In this document: positions 1-9,466 of the stretch, in pieces
Layout of the letters: every line of letters begins with the position of its first letter
Numbering within the stretch: position 1 is the stretch's first letter
NCBI RefSeq assembly: GCF_002091675.1
Contig: NZ_BDAE01000008.1
Span: forward strand, 1 to 64,000
Direction: 5' to 3'
Length of the DNA stretch: 64,000 bases
DNA from: Pseudomonas luteola NBRC 103146
GTDB taxonomy: Bacteria; Pseudomonadota; Gammaproteobacteria; Pseudomonadales; Pseudomonadaceae
Notes under the pieces: generated by a model
What the model was told of the DNA's origin: nothing
Databases searched by the model: none
The model's input: the letters and a program-made list of their open reading frames with translations, nothing else
Made by a program: the position numbers and the translations under genes

Positions 1-314
1 CCTTGCTTGATGGCGTACGTGGCTAAGGAATAACTGCTACTTGTTGTACGACATCGTATGACTATAGAAAGTAAAGTGCAACCTAGATAAGAGTCTATGT
101 CTGACTGGAAAGGCGCAACCTAGAGCAAGTGGCTGAAACAACAGAACAATTTCTTACAATTACAGGGCCAATAGGCGTCATGGCTTGGCTGCATGAAGAG
201 CCTAACCGTTTTTATTCAAATCGGTAGAGTTGGCTTATTCCCAGTCCTTTTTATGCTTCCAACCGATTGAATATTGCCAAGCATCTTGCCGCACGGCTGT
301 ATGCGCCCTTCCCT
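1..314. other. Intergenic left edge with a short direct repeat
   Basis: No convincing gene lies here. A frame open from base 1 to a TAA at 31-33 (ending MAYVAKE) could be the tail of a plus-strand gene beyond the window, but 10 codons cannot be identified. The 10-mer GCAACCTAGA occurs twice in direct orientation, at 78-87 and 115-124. The stretch looks more AT-rich than its coding neighbour. It also forms the 3' side of the regulator gene that ends at 315. Confidence 0.4.
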
Positions 315-1271
315 TCAGAGCATCTCTTCAGTCATCGCATTACCTCGCCGTATTGCCTGTGGTGGCATGCCGAAGCCGCGTATAAAGGCCTCTCGCATAT
401 GGCGGCGATCACGAAAGCCGGTTTCCTTGGCAATCACATCCAACGAGTGACGGCTTTGCTCGATCATGAGCCGAGCCGCTTCCAGGCGCAGACTCTCGAT
501 AGCCTTGGCAGGTGATTGGCCAGTTTCCGCAGTAAAGACACGGCTGAACTGACGCGGGCTGAGGTGAACGGATTCGGCCAGCTCTTCCACGCTCAGGGGG
601 CGGCTCAGGTGTTGTCGGGCATAGTTCAGGGCGTTATGGATACGATCAGACTTAAGTGCCAGGTTCAGCATTTCGGAATGCTGGCTCTGACCACCGGCAC
701 GTCGTTGGTGCATGACCAGCTTGTGCGCTACCGACCGGGCAACCTCATTACCCAAATCCTTTTCCACGATTGCAAGTGTCAGATCAAGCCCTGCCGTCAT
801 CCCGGCTGACGTCCACATCGGACCGTCCGTGATATAGATACGGTCTTCCTCGACACGGATATCAGGGTAACGCCGCTGCAACTCCCGCGCATACGCCCAA
901 TGGGTGGTTGCACGCCGCCCTGCCAGCAACCCGGCTTCCGCCAGCACAAAGCCACCGGTACAAATAGCGGTCATCCGGCGCGCCTGGGTACTGGCGTCCT
1001 GAATAAAACCAAGCACAGCGTCAGGTGATGGTGCAGCCAGTGGGTTGTTTACCCCCGCCACGATCCAGGTATCCGCCTGGCTATTGGGCCCGAGTGCCCG
1101 GGAACCCACCATCAGGCCAAGCGAGGAGCGGACCTCACCGCCCTCCAGCGAGAAGTTCTCGACTTCGTAGAACGGCTCGCCTGCCACCACGTTGGCATAT
1201 TCGAAAACCGTTTGCGTCGCCAGTGAAAGGATCTGGAACCCGTTTGACAGCATGTAACCTACCCGGTGCAT
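315..1271 (-). CDS. GlxA-type transcriptional regulator (DJ-1/PfpI domain plus AraC HTH)
   Basis: This 318-residue protein has an N-terminal class I amidotransferase-like (DJ-1/PfpI) domain over roughly residues 1-180, including the nucleophile-elbow motif AICTGGF near residue 100. A C-terminal AraC/XylS double helix-turn-helix covers roughly residues 210-305 (LSVEELAESVHLSPRQFSRVF, then ETGFRDRRHMREAF). Family members bind small ligands through the first domain and usually activate adjacent genes. The start at 1271 follows a clear GGGAGA ribosome site; an upstream ATG in the same frame lacks one. It diverges from the two dehydrogenases and the MFS gene at 1376-4207, which are its likely targets. 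The ligand is unknown. Confidence 0.85.
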   Translation of the reverse strand: MHRVGYMLSNGFQILSLATQTVFEYANVVAGEPFYEVENFSLEGGEVRSSLGLMVGSRALGPNSQADTWIVAGVNNPLAAPSPDAVLGFIQDASTQARRMTAICTGGFVLAEAGLLAGRRATTHWAYARELQRRYPDIRVEEDRIYITDGPMWTSAGMTAGLDLTLAIVEKDLGNEVARSVAHKLVMHQRRAGGQSQHSEMLNLALKSDRIHNALNYARQHLSRPLSVEELAESVHLSPRQFSRVFTAETGQSPAKAIESLRLEAARLMIEQSRHSLDVIAKETGFRDRRHMREAFIRGFGMPPQAIRRGNAMTEEML

Positions 1272-1375
1272 GATCGTCTCCCTGACGATGTCCTGAAAAC
1301 GAACCATAAACGTCATTTAGGTCGCGGTCAATTCACTGCATGATGCCTCCACACCCACCCAAACGGAGCAGCATC

Positions 1376-2173
1376 ATGAACACTCTTCATCAAGGCACTG
1401 CACTCATCACTGGCGCCTCTTCCGGTATCGGCGCGGTATATGCCGAGCAATTGGCCCGTCGCGGTTATGACCTGATTCTGGTTGCCCGCAACCGTGAGCG
1501 ACTCAACACTCAGGCCGAGCGCATTGCCACGCTGACCGGACGAGCCGTGGAGGTCCTGCCTGCCGATCTCAACGATAAATCATCTTTAGCAGCCGTTGAG
1601 GCAAAGCTCAAGGAAGACGCCAGCATCACTCTTCTGGTGAACAACGCGGGAATCGGTACTCACACCCCATTGCTCGGGAGCGATGTCGAGCAGATGGTGC
1701 GAATGATTGACCTGAATGTGACGGCACTCACTCGCCTTACCTACGCTGCCGTTCCGGGATTCGTCCACCGCGGCAAGGGCGCCATTATCAATATCTCCTC
1801 CATCGTCAGCCTTGCACCAGAGATCCTCAATGGCGTCTACGGCGGCAGCAAGGCGTACGTGACGGCGTTCTCTCAGTCTCTGAGCCATGAGCTGGCCGAC
1901 AAAGGCATCCGCGTACAGGCCGTCCTGCCCGGCGCTACGGCCACTGAATTCTGGGATATCGGCGGTCTGCCGCTGGAAAACCTCGACAAACGCATCGTCA
2001 TGTCACCGGAAGACCTGGTGAAAGCAGCGCTGGCCGGCTTTGACCAGGGCGAGCTGATCACCATTCCTTCGTTGCACGCCCTCGAACGCTGGGAAGCCCT
2101 TGAAGCGGCCCGCCAGGCCCTGGCCACGCAGCTCTCCAGCAATACGCCTGCTTCCCGCTACGCCACTTACTGA
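1376..2173 (+). CDS. Short-chain dehydrogenase/reductase
   Basis: A classical SDR of 265 residues. It has the N-terminal dinucleotide motif TGASSGIG, the NNAGIG motif and the catalytic YGGSK (Tyr-x3-Lys) preceded by a serine-rich strand (ISSIV). The start ATG follows GGAGCAGC. It is first in a plus-strand run with a second SDR and an MFS transporter, opposite the GlxA-type regulator. That layout suggests an inducible oxidoreductase/export unit for a small organic molecule. The substrate cannot be read from the sequence. Confidence 0.85.
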   Translation: MNTLHQGTALITGASSGIGAVYAEQLARRGYDLILVARNRERLNTQAERIATLTGRAVEVLPADLNDKSSLAAVEAKLKEDASITLLVNNAGIGTHTPLLGSDVEQMVRMIDLNVTALTRLTYAAVPGFVHRGKGAIINISSIVSLAPEILNGVYGGSKAYVTAFSQSLSHELADKGIRVQAVLPGATATEFWDIGGLPLENLDKRIVMSPEDLVKAALAGFDQGELITIPSLHALERWEALEAARQALATQLSSNTPASRYATY

Positions 2174-2204
2174 TCACCTCTACATTCACCTAGGAGACTT
2201 CACC

Positions 2205-2969
2205 ATGAACCTAAGCGGAAACACTATCTTCATCACTGGCGGTACGTCTGGTATTGGTCGCGCACTGGCCGAAGCCTTTCATCAACGTGGGAACAAGGTC
2301 ATCGTGGCGGGCAGGCGCCAAGCACTGCTCGATGAAGTCGCCAGGGCTAATCCCGGTATCGATACCATCGCGCTGGATATCAACGATCCGGAACAGATCA
2401 AAGCCGTCGTCCAAACAGTCATCGAGCGCCACCCTACCCTTAACGTCATCATCAACAATGCTGGCGTCATGCCGTTCGATAATGCGGCCTCCGGCGCACT
2501 GGACGATGAACAGGCGGTGCAGCTGCTCACGACCAACCTCCTGGGTCCGGTCAGGGTCAGTGCTGCATTTGTAGAACATCTAAAGCGGCAGCCCAAAGCG
2601 TACATCATCAACAACAGTTCGATTCTGGCCTATGTACCGCTGGCAGTTACCGCACTGTACTCCGCCACCAAGGCGGCGATTCACTCCTATAGCCTGTCGC
2701 AGCGCTTCATGCTTCGGGATACGTCAGTAAAGGTGCTGGAAATCGCACCCCCGTGGGTCGATACCGATCTCATTCACAAGAGTGGTGATCCACGCGCCAT
2801 GCCGCTGGATGAATTCATTACAGAGATTCTGGAGAAGCTGCAAAGCGCTGAAACGGAAGTCATTGTCGACCGTGTTGCGGCCTTCCGCGCCAATCCTGGT
2901 CCCAATGAGCATGCGTTGGTAGAGCAGTTCAACCAAGCCCTGATTGCCAACCCTATTCCTGTCGGCTGA
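2205..2969 (+). CDS. Short-chain dehydrogenase, DltE-like
   Basis: A 254-residue SDR with TGGTSGIG at the N-terminus, INNAGVM in the middle and YSATK as the Tyr-x3-Lys active site. The pattern MNLSGNTIFITGGTSGIG resembles DltE/YwbB-like oxidoreductases. The start follows a strong AGGAGA site 31 bp after the stop of the previous SDR, so the two are probably co-transcribed. No signal peptide or membrane segment is present, so it should be cytoplasmic. Exact substrate unknown. Confidence 0.85.
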   Translation: MNLSGNTIFITGGTSGIGRALAEAFHQRGNKVIVAGRRQALLDEVARANPGIDTIALDINDPEQIKAVVQTVIERHPTLNVIINNAGVMPFDNAASGALDDEQAVQLLTTNLLGPVRVSAAFVEHLKRQPKAYIINNSSILAYVPLAVTALYSATKAAIHSYSLSQRFMLRDTSVKVLEIAPPWVDTDLIHKSGDPRAMPLDEFITEILEKLQSAETEVIVDRVAAFRANPGPNEHALVEQFNQALIANPIPVG

Positions 2970-3025
2970 ATACGCTAATCAGGCTACTCGCCACGGGTGG
3001 CCTGGGTGATTCACTGGAGACGCTC

Positions 3026-4207
3026 ATGAAAGGTCTTATCGCGCCACCCACCTTGCTTGCATTACGATCCTTGAGTTTTGCGTATTTCGTCCAGGCGGTA
3101 GGTGCTTTGTCCGTGGTTGGCTGTCTGCAGCAGATTTCCCAGGAATGGTTGCTGACCGATACCCAAAGCGCGTACCTGATCTCCCTCTTCGGCATCACCT
3201 TTGCCCTGGCTGCGCCCCTGCTGCAGGTCGTTCTGGGACACCTTCCCAGACGGCGGCAGGTTCTGCTTGGCCTGGGCCTGTTCAGCAGCGCTTCGCTTCT
3301 TTTCGCACTGGCGCCAAATTACGGCGTGCTGGTGCTGGCTCGCGTTCTTATGGGATTGGGCGCAGGCTTTATCGGTCCGGTATTGGGTGCACTGGGCTCA
3401 GCCCTGGTTGCCCGGGCCCAGCAAGGCCGCGCCATTGCCATTGTATTGTTGGGATTGAGCGTGGCGGGGATGGCAGGCATTCCCTTGGCCGCCTGGATTG
3501 CTCAGCATTGGGGCGTACGCTCGCTTTATTTGATGCTGAGCGTCGCGGGCTTCATGACTGCCCTTCTGATTGCCCGATTCGTTCCCGACCATGTGCAAGG
3601 TGAGCGCATTGCGGTTTCAACGGTTGTATCCCTGCTCACACGCCTTGGTCCGCTTAGTGCCTTTCTGGTGGTGTTTTTCATCACTTCAGGCGTGTTTTCT
3701 ACCTATGCGTTTCTGTCCCCCATCATCCGCGATGTGTATCACGGTGGGCCAGAAGACGTGTCTGTTGCCCTGGCCGTGCTGGGCATAGCGGGCGTAGCAG
3801 GCAACCTGTTCGTGACACGGGCTGCCGGACGTTACAGTGCAGAGCATATGCTTCTGTCCGGAATCAGCCTCCTGGCCGTAACGCTTCTACTCTTGGGATA
3901 CGGTCCCGCTCGCCTCGGCTGGCTGCTGCCTGTGCTGGTTCTGTGGGCATTCGCTACGGACATGGTATGGCCTTCACAGCAACGGCAGGTGGTCGAGCGT
4001 ATGCCGGAACGACGCGGTATCGCCCTGGCGCTGACGGCTTCCTTCATGTTTTGCGGCATTGGATTTGGATCGGCGGTGGCGGGCTGGGTCTATCCTGTCT
4101 ATGGCTATACGGGCGTGCTAAGCGCCTCATTACTGTTCTTTGTTATGGCAACTGTCTGCCTTGCGGTGTCGTACAGTCAGACTAAGGCTGCTATTCCAGT
4201 AATGTAA
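3026..4207 (+). CDS. Major facilitator superfamily transporter (DHA1-like)
   Basis: A 393-residue polytopic membrane protein with about 12 hydrophobic segments. The loop between helices 2 and 3 (GHLPRRRQVLLGLGLFS) fits the MFS signature, and the fourth segment has the LGAGFIGPVLG drug/H+ antiporter-like motif. The start follows TGGAGACGCTC. It closes the operon-like run with the two SDRs and is most likely an inner-membrane efflux or uptake carrier. The substrate is unknown. Confidence 0.82.
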   Translation: MKGLIAPPTLLALRSLSFAYFVQAVGALSVVGCLQQISQEWLLTDTQSAYLISLFGITFALAAPLLQVVLGHLPRRRQVLLGLGLFSSASLLFALAPNYGVLVLARVLMGLGAGFIGPVLGALGSALVARAQQGRAIAIVLLGLSVAGMAGIPLAAWIAQHWGVRSLYLMLSVAGFMTALLIARFVPDHVQGERIAVSTVVSLLTRLGPLSAFLVVFFITSGVFSTYAFLSPIIRDVYHGGPEDVSVALAVLGIAGVAGNLFVTRAAGRYSAEHMLLSGISLLAVTLLLLGYGPARLGWLLPVLVLWAFATDMVWPSQQRQVVERMPERRGIALALTASFMFCGIGFGSAVAGWVYPVYGYTGVLSASLLFFVMATVCLAVSYSQTKAAIPVM

Positions 4208-4266
4208 ATCCGTATGAAAGGTTGAACACAACACCCACCCTGTAAGACCTACCGTGGGAGAGCCGT

Positions 4267-4696
4267 ATGGATACGATGATACTCAAACCGACTTCAGAAG
4301 CAGATTGCCTTTTTTCTCGATTTGAGGAGACGCGCGCTCGTACCTCACGAAGTAGCAGCCGGTATGCAGCGCTCCGAGGAAGAATATAAGGCCCGGGTAT
4401 TGGCGCACCTTGAAAATGGTCAACTGGTAGTGCTTGAGAACACACCCATTGGGCTCATCAAGGTAGTGAAATCGGACCGTGTGTGGAAACTGCTTCAGCT
4501 CCAAATCATCCCGGAGCAACAGGGCAACGGCATCGCCACTACCTTGGTGACGAATCTGTTGAGTGAAGCGCGATGTGCATCCATCCCGGTGGTATTGACC
4601 GTCCTCAAGAACAATCCAGCCAAGCGGCTCTACGAACAGCTCGGCCTTTCTATAACCGGGGAGCAGGAGTTTGTGTACGAGATGCAGGCGGGATAG
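4267..4696 (+). pseudogene. GNAT acetyltransferase split by a frameshift in a T6 run
   Basis: The ATG at 4267 has an excellent ribosome site (GGGAG, spacing 6) and opens MDTMILKPTSEADCLF, a typical GNAT N-terminus, but this frame ends near 4390. From about 4310 the next frame carries the rest of the domain: FFLDLRRRALVPHE, then LQIIPEQQGNGIATTLV (acetyl-CoA loop) and NNPAKRLYEQLGL, with a stop at 4696. The span of 430 nt is one base too long. The shift falls at the six T residues at 4310-4315. It is either a real pseudogene, a slippage site, or a homopolymer sequencing error. Removing one T gives an ordinary GNAT of about 142 residues. Confidence 0.7.
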
Positions 4697-4715
4697 TACG
4701 GCACCGTAAAAGACG

Positions 4716-4747
4716 GTCAAAAATGAAAAGCCGCCCCGGAGGGCGGC
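4716..4747 (-). terminator. Intrinsic terminator of the chemoreceptor gene
   Basis: On the minus strand the hairpin GCCGCCC-tccg-GGGCGGC (4730-4747) is followed by TTTTCATTTTT. It sits 9 bp past the chemoreceptor stop codon, which is the usual arrangement for a Rho-independent terminator. Confidence 0.85.
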
Positions 4748-4755
4748 CTTCGCGG

Positions 4756-6897
4756 TTACACCTTGAACTGATCCATTAGGGTCTGTTGATGGTTGGCCAG
4801 AGCATTCAGCGATTGGCTGACCCGAGCGGACTCTTCCGCCTGCTCTGAAAGCGACTCTGTTACCTCACGGATACCGCTGACGTTACGGTTAACTTCTTCT
4901 GCCACGGCGCTCTGCTCTTCAGCGGCGCTGGCAATCTGGAGGTTCATTTCGGTAATGACCGAGACGGCGTCACCGATCTGACGCAGGGCCGACACGGCTT
5001 TACCTACATGCTCGACGTTACCCTGAGCCTGCCGGTGACCATCGTGCATGAAATCCACTACGCTCCGCGTACCCTTCTGCAACCCTTCGATCACCTGACG
5101 AATCTCCTCGACCGACTCCTGGGTCCGCTTGGCAAGGCCACGCACCTCATCGGCCACGACCGCAAAGCCTCGGCCCGCATCACCAGCCCGTGCCGCTTCG
5201 ATAGCAGCGTTCAGCGCCAACAGATTGGTCTGCTCGGCAACACCCCGGATGACCTCCAAAACGCTGCCAATCTGCTCGCTGCTTTCCGCCAGACCCTCGA
5301 CCTGACTCATGGACGCGCTCATATCAGCTGCCAGCTTTTCGATGCTGCGCGTGGTCTCGGTAATGATGTCCAGACCTTCATGGGTCGCATGGTCAGCGCC
5401 ACGCGCAGCCTCTGCGGCCTGCGCAGCATTGCGCGCGACATCGTGGGCCGTGGCGCTCATCTCGTGAGATGCCGTTGCAACCTGCTCCACCTCATGGAAC
5501 TGGTGCTGCATGCCCTCACTTGTACGAGTCGCAATGGCCGCAGACTGGTCCGCCGTTGTACGCGCATCCTGAACCGAGCGCTTTACATCCGCAATAATGG
5601 GTTGGAGCTTGTCGAGGAACCGGTTGAACCAGCCCGCCAACTGTCCCAATTCGTCCTGCTTGGCATATCCCAGGCGGCGGGTCAGGTCACCTTCACCACT
5701 GGCGATGTCCTTGAGCATGGCGGCAACGGCCAGAATCGGCCGGGTTACGCTGCGGGCAGCGAACCACATCAATACCAGACCGCTCAGCACCGCAATCAGG
5801 CCCACCACAACCGAGAACACACTGTCGGAAACGCGCCGCTCGTCCAGCTCATCGGATAGTTGAATGGCACGGGACAGAACCAGCTTCTTGGGCGCCTCAA
5901 GCAGGATGCCCCACGGCTTGGCTTCCGGGATGGGCCTGATCGGCTCTATGACACGTACCAGATCATCATGGGACAACATGGCAGACTCGCCTGTCGCCAA
6001 GGCCTGCTTCAGCTCACCTGCCTGGCTGGCATAGATCTTGTCCAGGGACTCTCCCAACCGCTTGGCATCCAGGCTATGACCCGCCAGGAGACCAGCTGGA
6101 CTAATGATGCTGACCTCGCCCTCCCCCTTGTACAGCTTGTCGCTGGCTTTTTCGGCGATCTGCTGAAGTGTGTTCAGGCTGATATCAATGCCGATAACAC
6201 CGGTCACCTTGCCGTTTTGCTCGATAGGTAGGGCGATGCTGGTCATCAGGACCTGCTGCTCATTCACCTCATCGAAATAAGGATCCAGCAGACAGGCCTT
6301 ACGCGTATCACGAGGACAAGTGTACCAAGCGTTATAGGCTGCACCACTCGGCCCGGGAGTCGTCTTGGTAAGCTCCTCCTCGGTCATCGATTCGAAATCG
6401 AATGTTCCCGGCTCCCCTTGAGACCAGTACAAGGCAAAACGGCCACTTGCGTTGCTGCTTTCCTCTTCCGCATTGATGAACTGTCTGTCCTGTCCGTCTA
6501 GTGCGTTAGGTTCGAAGGCAATGTACAGCCCCAACAGGTCAGGGCGTGCCTTGAGTGCGTTGCCCACTACCTCAACCAGCTCCTGACGCAATTCACGGGC
6601 ACTGATAGCCCCTCTTGCCTGCTGCTCACTCAGCAGCTTGACCTGGCCTGCCAGGCCCAGTCCGTAGTGATAGGCACTCATGAAGTCTCGCTGGATGCGC
6701 AACGCCTGGGCTTCGCCTGAGGTTTGCAAGCGAAGCTCCGCGGACTGCTCAAGCATGCTGGAACTGGTCTGCTTGACCACCTCACCGCTACGCTTGGCCT
6801 GGTAAAGAGACGCACCGACCAGCAGTGTCACAATAGCCAGCAGGCATAAGCCTGCCAGCGCAGTGATCTTCAGCTGGATTGAAAGACGGTTGAACAT
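4756..6897 (-). CDS. Methyl-accepting chemotaxis protein, double-Cache type
   Basis: This 713-residue chemoreceptor starts with an N-terminal membrane helix (about residues 10-30). A large periplasmic dCache_1-type sensor follows, up to about residue 360, containing [18 protein letters not shown] and GVIGIDIS strands typical of amino-acid or organic-acid Cache domains. A second membrane helix ([17 protein letters not shown]), a HAMP linker and the cytoplasmic signalling domain come next. The signalling hairpin tip reads [20 protein letters not shown]. Two cysteines in the sensor (CPRDTRKAC) could form a disulfide. No chemotaxis kinase genes are adjacent. The ligand is unknown. Confidence 0.9.
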   Translation of the reverse strand: MFNRLSIQLKITALAGLCLLAIVTLLVGASLYQAKRSGEVVKQTSSSMLEQSAELRLQTSGEAQALRIQRDFMSAYHYGLGLAGQVKLLSEQQARGAISARELRQELVEVVGNALKARPDLLGLYIAFEPNALDGQDRQFINAEEESSNASGRFALYWSQGEPGTFDFESMTEEELTKTTPGPSGAAYNAWYTCPRDTRKACLLDPYFDEVNEQQVLMTSIALPIEQNGKVTGVIGIDISLNTLQQIAEKASDKLYKGEGEVSIISPAGLLAGHSLDAKRLGESLDKIYASQAGELKQALATGESAMLSHDDLVRVIEPIRPIPEAKPWGILLEAPKKLVLSRAIQLSDELDERRVSDSVFSVVVGLIAVLSGLVLMWFAARSVTRPILAVAAMLKDIASGEGDLTRRLGYAKQDELGQLAGWFNRFLDKLQPIIADVKRSVQDARTTADQSAAIATRTSEGMQHQFHEVEQVATASHEMSATAHDVARNAAQAAEAARGADHATHEGLDIITETTRSIEKLAADMSASMSQVEGLAESSEQIGSVLEVIRGVAEQTNLLALNAAIEAARAGDAGRGFAVVADEVRGLAKRTQESVEEIRQVIEGLQKGTRSVVDFMHDGHRQAQGNVEHVGKAVSALRQIGDAVSVITEMNLQIASAAEEQSAVAEEVNRNVSGIREVTESLSEQAEESARVSQSLNALANHQQTLMDQFKV

Positions 6898-7004
6898 AGT
6901 AAAGGCCTGATTAAATTGATGCCTTTGCTATCGGCCTACTCCCGCTGCGCTTGATTAGATTATTCCTATGAAGGATTTAAACATTCCTGTTGCAGGGTTA
7001 CGGT

Positions 7005-8435
7005 TTAACCTTGATGGCCCGAAGCCTTCGGCCATCCACCGGCTAATACCTTGTACACCTGCACCAGATCCGTCGAGACGCGGGTAGCACTGTCCACCAA
7101 GGCGCTTTGAGTCTGGATCAGCTCACGCTGGACATTCAGCACGTTGATGAAATCAATGGCGCCTTCCTTGTAACGCGCCTGGGCTGTTTCCAGCGCGATA
7201 CGGTTCTGACTGACCGCTTGTGCAAGCGCCGCATGGTGACGTTGCTCAGCACTGTAGGACGTCAGTGCATCGTCTACTTCATGCCAGGCAGCCAATACGG
7301 TGCGTCGGTAATTCAAAGCCGCTTCCTGCTGCTGACGTTCGCGCAACTCCAGCGTGCCAGTCAGGCGTCCACCTTGGAAAACAGGGAGGTAAAGGCTGGG
7401 GCCGATCGAGAACTGGCGGGCGCTCCATAACCCGAGATTAGAGCCTTCCAGTGCCTGGAAGCCAAAATTGCCGCCCAGGCTGATGCGTGGGTAGAAATCA
7501 GCCTGGGCTACGCCTACGGCTGCTGTAGCCTGATGCAGAGCTGCTTCGGCCTTCTGGATATCCGGACGACGACGGGCAAGCTCCGACGGCAACCCCACCG
7601 GTACGGCCGACGGCGGCTCTGGCAAGTCTCGCGGCTGCCCCAACTCCTGGCCGAGCGCATGGGGCTCCTGGCCAAGCAGATAACTCAAAGCATTGATGAG
7701 ACGGGCCTCCTCTGCCTCCAGCAACGGAATACGGGCTTCGATCGTGGCCACCTGGGCAGCCGAGTTGGCAGTATCCAGGTTGGTTGTTACACCATTCTCA
7801 AAACGGGTTTTGGTAAGTGCCTGACTTTGCCTGGCAATATCCAGGTTCTGCCGGGTAACCGCCAACGTTGCCTGAATACCCCGCAGGCGCAGGTAGTCCG
7901 CTGCGGTTTCTGTCGCAATGCTTAAGGCGACGCCATTCCGTTCAGCCTCGCTCAAGGCAACGCCTGCGTTGGCAGCCTCCAGGGTACGCCTGACATGGCC
8001 CCAAAGGTCTACCTCCCAGCTCGCCTTGAGGCCGTACTGCCAAAGATTGAAGTCGGACTTTCCATTATTGCCCGAGGCATCCATAAGGCCTTGCTCGCTG
8101 TTGCGTGCACGCTGGTAGCCTCCTGTGGCCGAGACGTCTGGCAGTACATCGGCACCGGCAACCTGCAGCAGCGAACGACTCTGCTCGAAGCGGCTGCTGG
8201 CAAGGGCCAGATCCAGGTTGGTGGAGGCGGCCCGCTCAACAAGTGAGGTCAGGAGTGGATCGTTGAACTGCGTCCACCACGCCTTTTCAATGGGATGGCT
8301 AACCGTCACGCTGCCAACGGCCTGTGATGGGCCTTGCCAGGCCTTGGGCAGGACCGCCTCAGGTTTATGAAAATCAGGTCCCACGCTGCATCCGGAAAGC
8401 ACGGCCAACGTGATAGCCAATAGGGAGCGGCGCAT
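7005..8435 (-). CDS. Efflux outer-membrane lipoprotein, NodT/OprM family
   Basis: A 476-residue outer membrane factor with a lipoprotein signal (LAVLSGCSVGPDF; lipid on Cys at about 16). It has the paired coiled-coil hairpins of the TolC/OprM fold, with NGVTTNLDTANSAAQVA and its repeat KEGAIDFINVLNVQRELIQ. It is the last gene of a three-gene set and its ATG overlaps the stop of the membrane-fusion gene by one base. It would form the outer channel of the tripartite pump encoded upstream. Confidence 0.9.
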   Translation of the reverse strand: MRRSLLAITLAVLSGCSVGPDFHKPEAVLPKAWQGPSQAVGSVTVSHPIEKAWWTQFNDPLLTSLVERAASTNLDLALASSRFEQSRSLLQVAGADVLPDVSATGGYQRARNSEQGLMDASGNNGKSDFNLWQYGLKASWEVDLWGHVRRTLEAANAGVALSEAERNGVALSIATETAADYLRLRGIQATLAVTRQNLDIARQSQALTKTRFENGVTTNLDTANSAAQVATIEARIPLLEAEEARLINALSYLLGQEPHALGQELGQPRDLPEPPSAVPVGLPSELARRRPDIQKAEAALHQATAAVGVAQADFYPRISLGGNFGFQALEGSNLGLWSARQFSIGPSLYLPVFQGGRLTGTLELRERQQQEAALNYRRTVLAAWHEVDDALTSYSAEQRHHAALAQAVSQNRIALETAQARYKEGAIDFINVLNVQRELIQTQSALVDSATRVSTDLVQVYKVLAGGWPKASGHQG

Positions 8436-9466
8436 CAGTGAACCTCTCCCTGCGTATCGACAGTCGCCACCACCGACAACCCTACACGCAGATTGGCAAC
8501 GGCTGGCTGATCAGGCTCGAACACGATCTTGACCGGGACTCGCTGGGCGACCTTGGTAAAGTTGCCGGTAGCGTTATCGGGTGCAATCGCTGAAAACGCA
8601 AGCCCCGTAGCGGGTGCGAGACTGTCGATATGGCCATGCAGGACTTGGTCCGGAAAAACATCAACCCGCACATCGACCGGCTGATTGGCCTGCATCCTTC
8701 CCAGCTGTGTTTCACGGAAATTCGCAACCACATAGGCTTCACTGACCGGTACCACGGCAAGCAACGGTTTGCCCGGCGCTACGTAGGCACCTACCCGAAC
8801 CGAGCGTTGGGCAATCACGCCATCGCGAGGGGCCACGATGTGCGTATAAGAGACATTCAGATCGGCTTGTTCGCGTGCGGCTTCGGCCTTTGCCTGAGTG
8901 GCCATCGCGACATCACGCTGCGCCCTGAGTACAGCCAAGTGCTTCTGGGCAGCGACGCGGGCCGCACTGTCACGATCCCTGGCGGCCTGCCATTGCAGGA
9001 GTTCGGCCTCAGCCTTCTGCTGCTCCTCGACGGTACCGGCCCCTGCCTTGGACAGGTTGCGATAGCGCTTGGCATTGGCTTGGGCAAATGTAAGCGATGC
9101 ATCGGTGGCACGCACCGTCGCCGCCGCCTGATCGATGATGGCAGCCTGACGATCGATTTCAGCAGTCAGGTTGGCCACCTCGGCCGCAGCAGCCTTCACC
9201 GCCGCCTGAGCCGAAGCCTGCGCCGCCACGAAATCCCGGTCATCGATACGGGCCAACAATTGGCCTGCCTTGACTGGCTGGTTATCCGAGACGAGCACCT
9301 CGGACACCATACCTGCGATCTTGGGCGCGACCAGTACTGAATCAGCGGTGATAAAAGCATCGTCTGTGCTTTGCGTTCCATCATTCTGGGCGACATGGAC
9401 ACAGGCATACAGGGCGCCAAGCACAACGGCGACGCCGACAAGAGAAAACGCGGTTTTATGACTCAT
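8435..9466 (-). CDS. Membrane fusion protein, EmrA/HlyD family
   Basis: This 343-residue periplasmic adaptor has one N-terminal membrane anchor (about residues 7-25), a lipoyl/barrel half (VLVAPKIAGMVSEVLVSDNQ), a long alpha-helical hairpin rich in Ala and Gln, and the second barrel half (YTHIVAPRDGVIAQRSVRVG). The size and DNQPVKAGQLLARID motif match EmrA. It lies between the MFS pump (4-base ATGA overlap) and the outer-membrane channel (1-base overlap), so the three are translationally coupled. Confidence 0.9.
   Translation of the reverse strand: MSHKTAFSLVGVAVVLGALYACVHVAQNDGTQSTDDAFITADSVLVAPKIAGMVSEVLVSDNQPVKAGQLLARIDDRDFVAAQASAQAAVKAAAAEVANLTAEIDRQAAIIDQAAATVRATDASLTFAQANAKRYRNLSKAGAGTVEEQQKAEAELLQWQAARDRDSAARVAAQKHLAVLRAQRDVAMATQAKAEAAREQADLNVSYTHIVAPRDGVIAQRSVRVGAYVAPGKPLLAVVPVSEAYVVANFRETQLGRMQANQPVDVRVDVFPDQVLHGHIDSLAPATGLAFSAIAPDNATGNFTKVAQRVPVKIVFEPDQPAVANLRVGLSVVATVDTQGEVH

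Noticed and set aside
5008-5859. 283-codon plus-strand frame inside the chemoreceptor gene
   Set aside because: It is antisense to the conserved signalling and HAMP region, has no ribosome site and no domain pattern.
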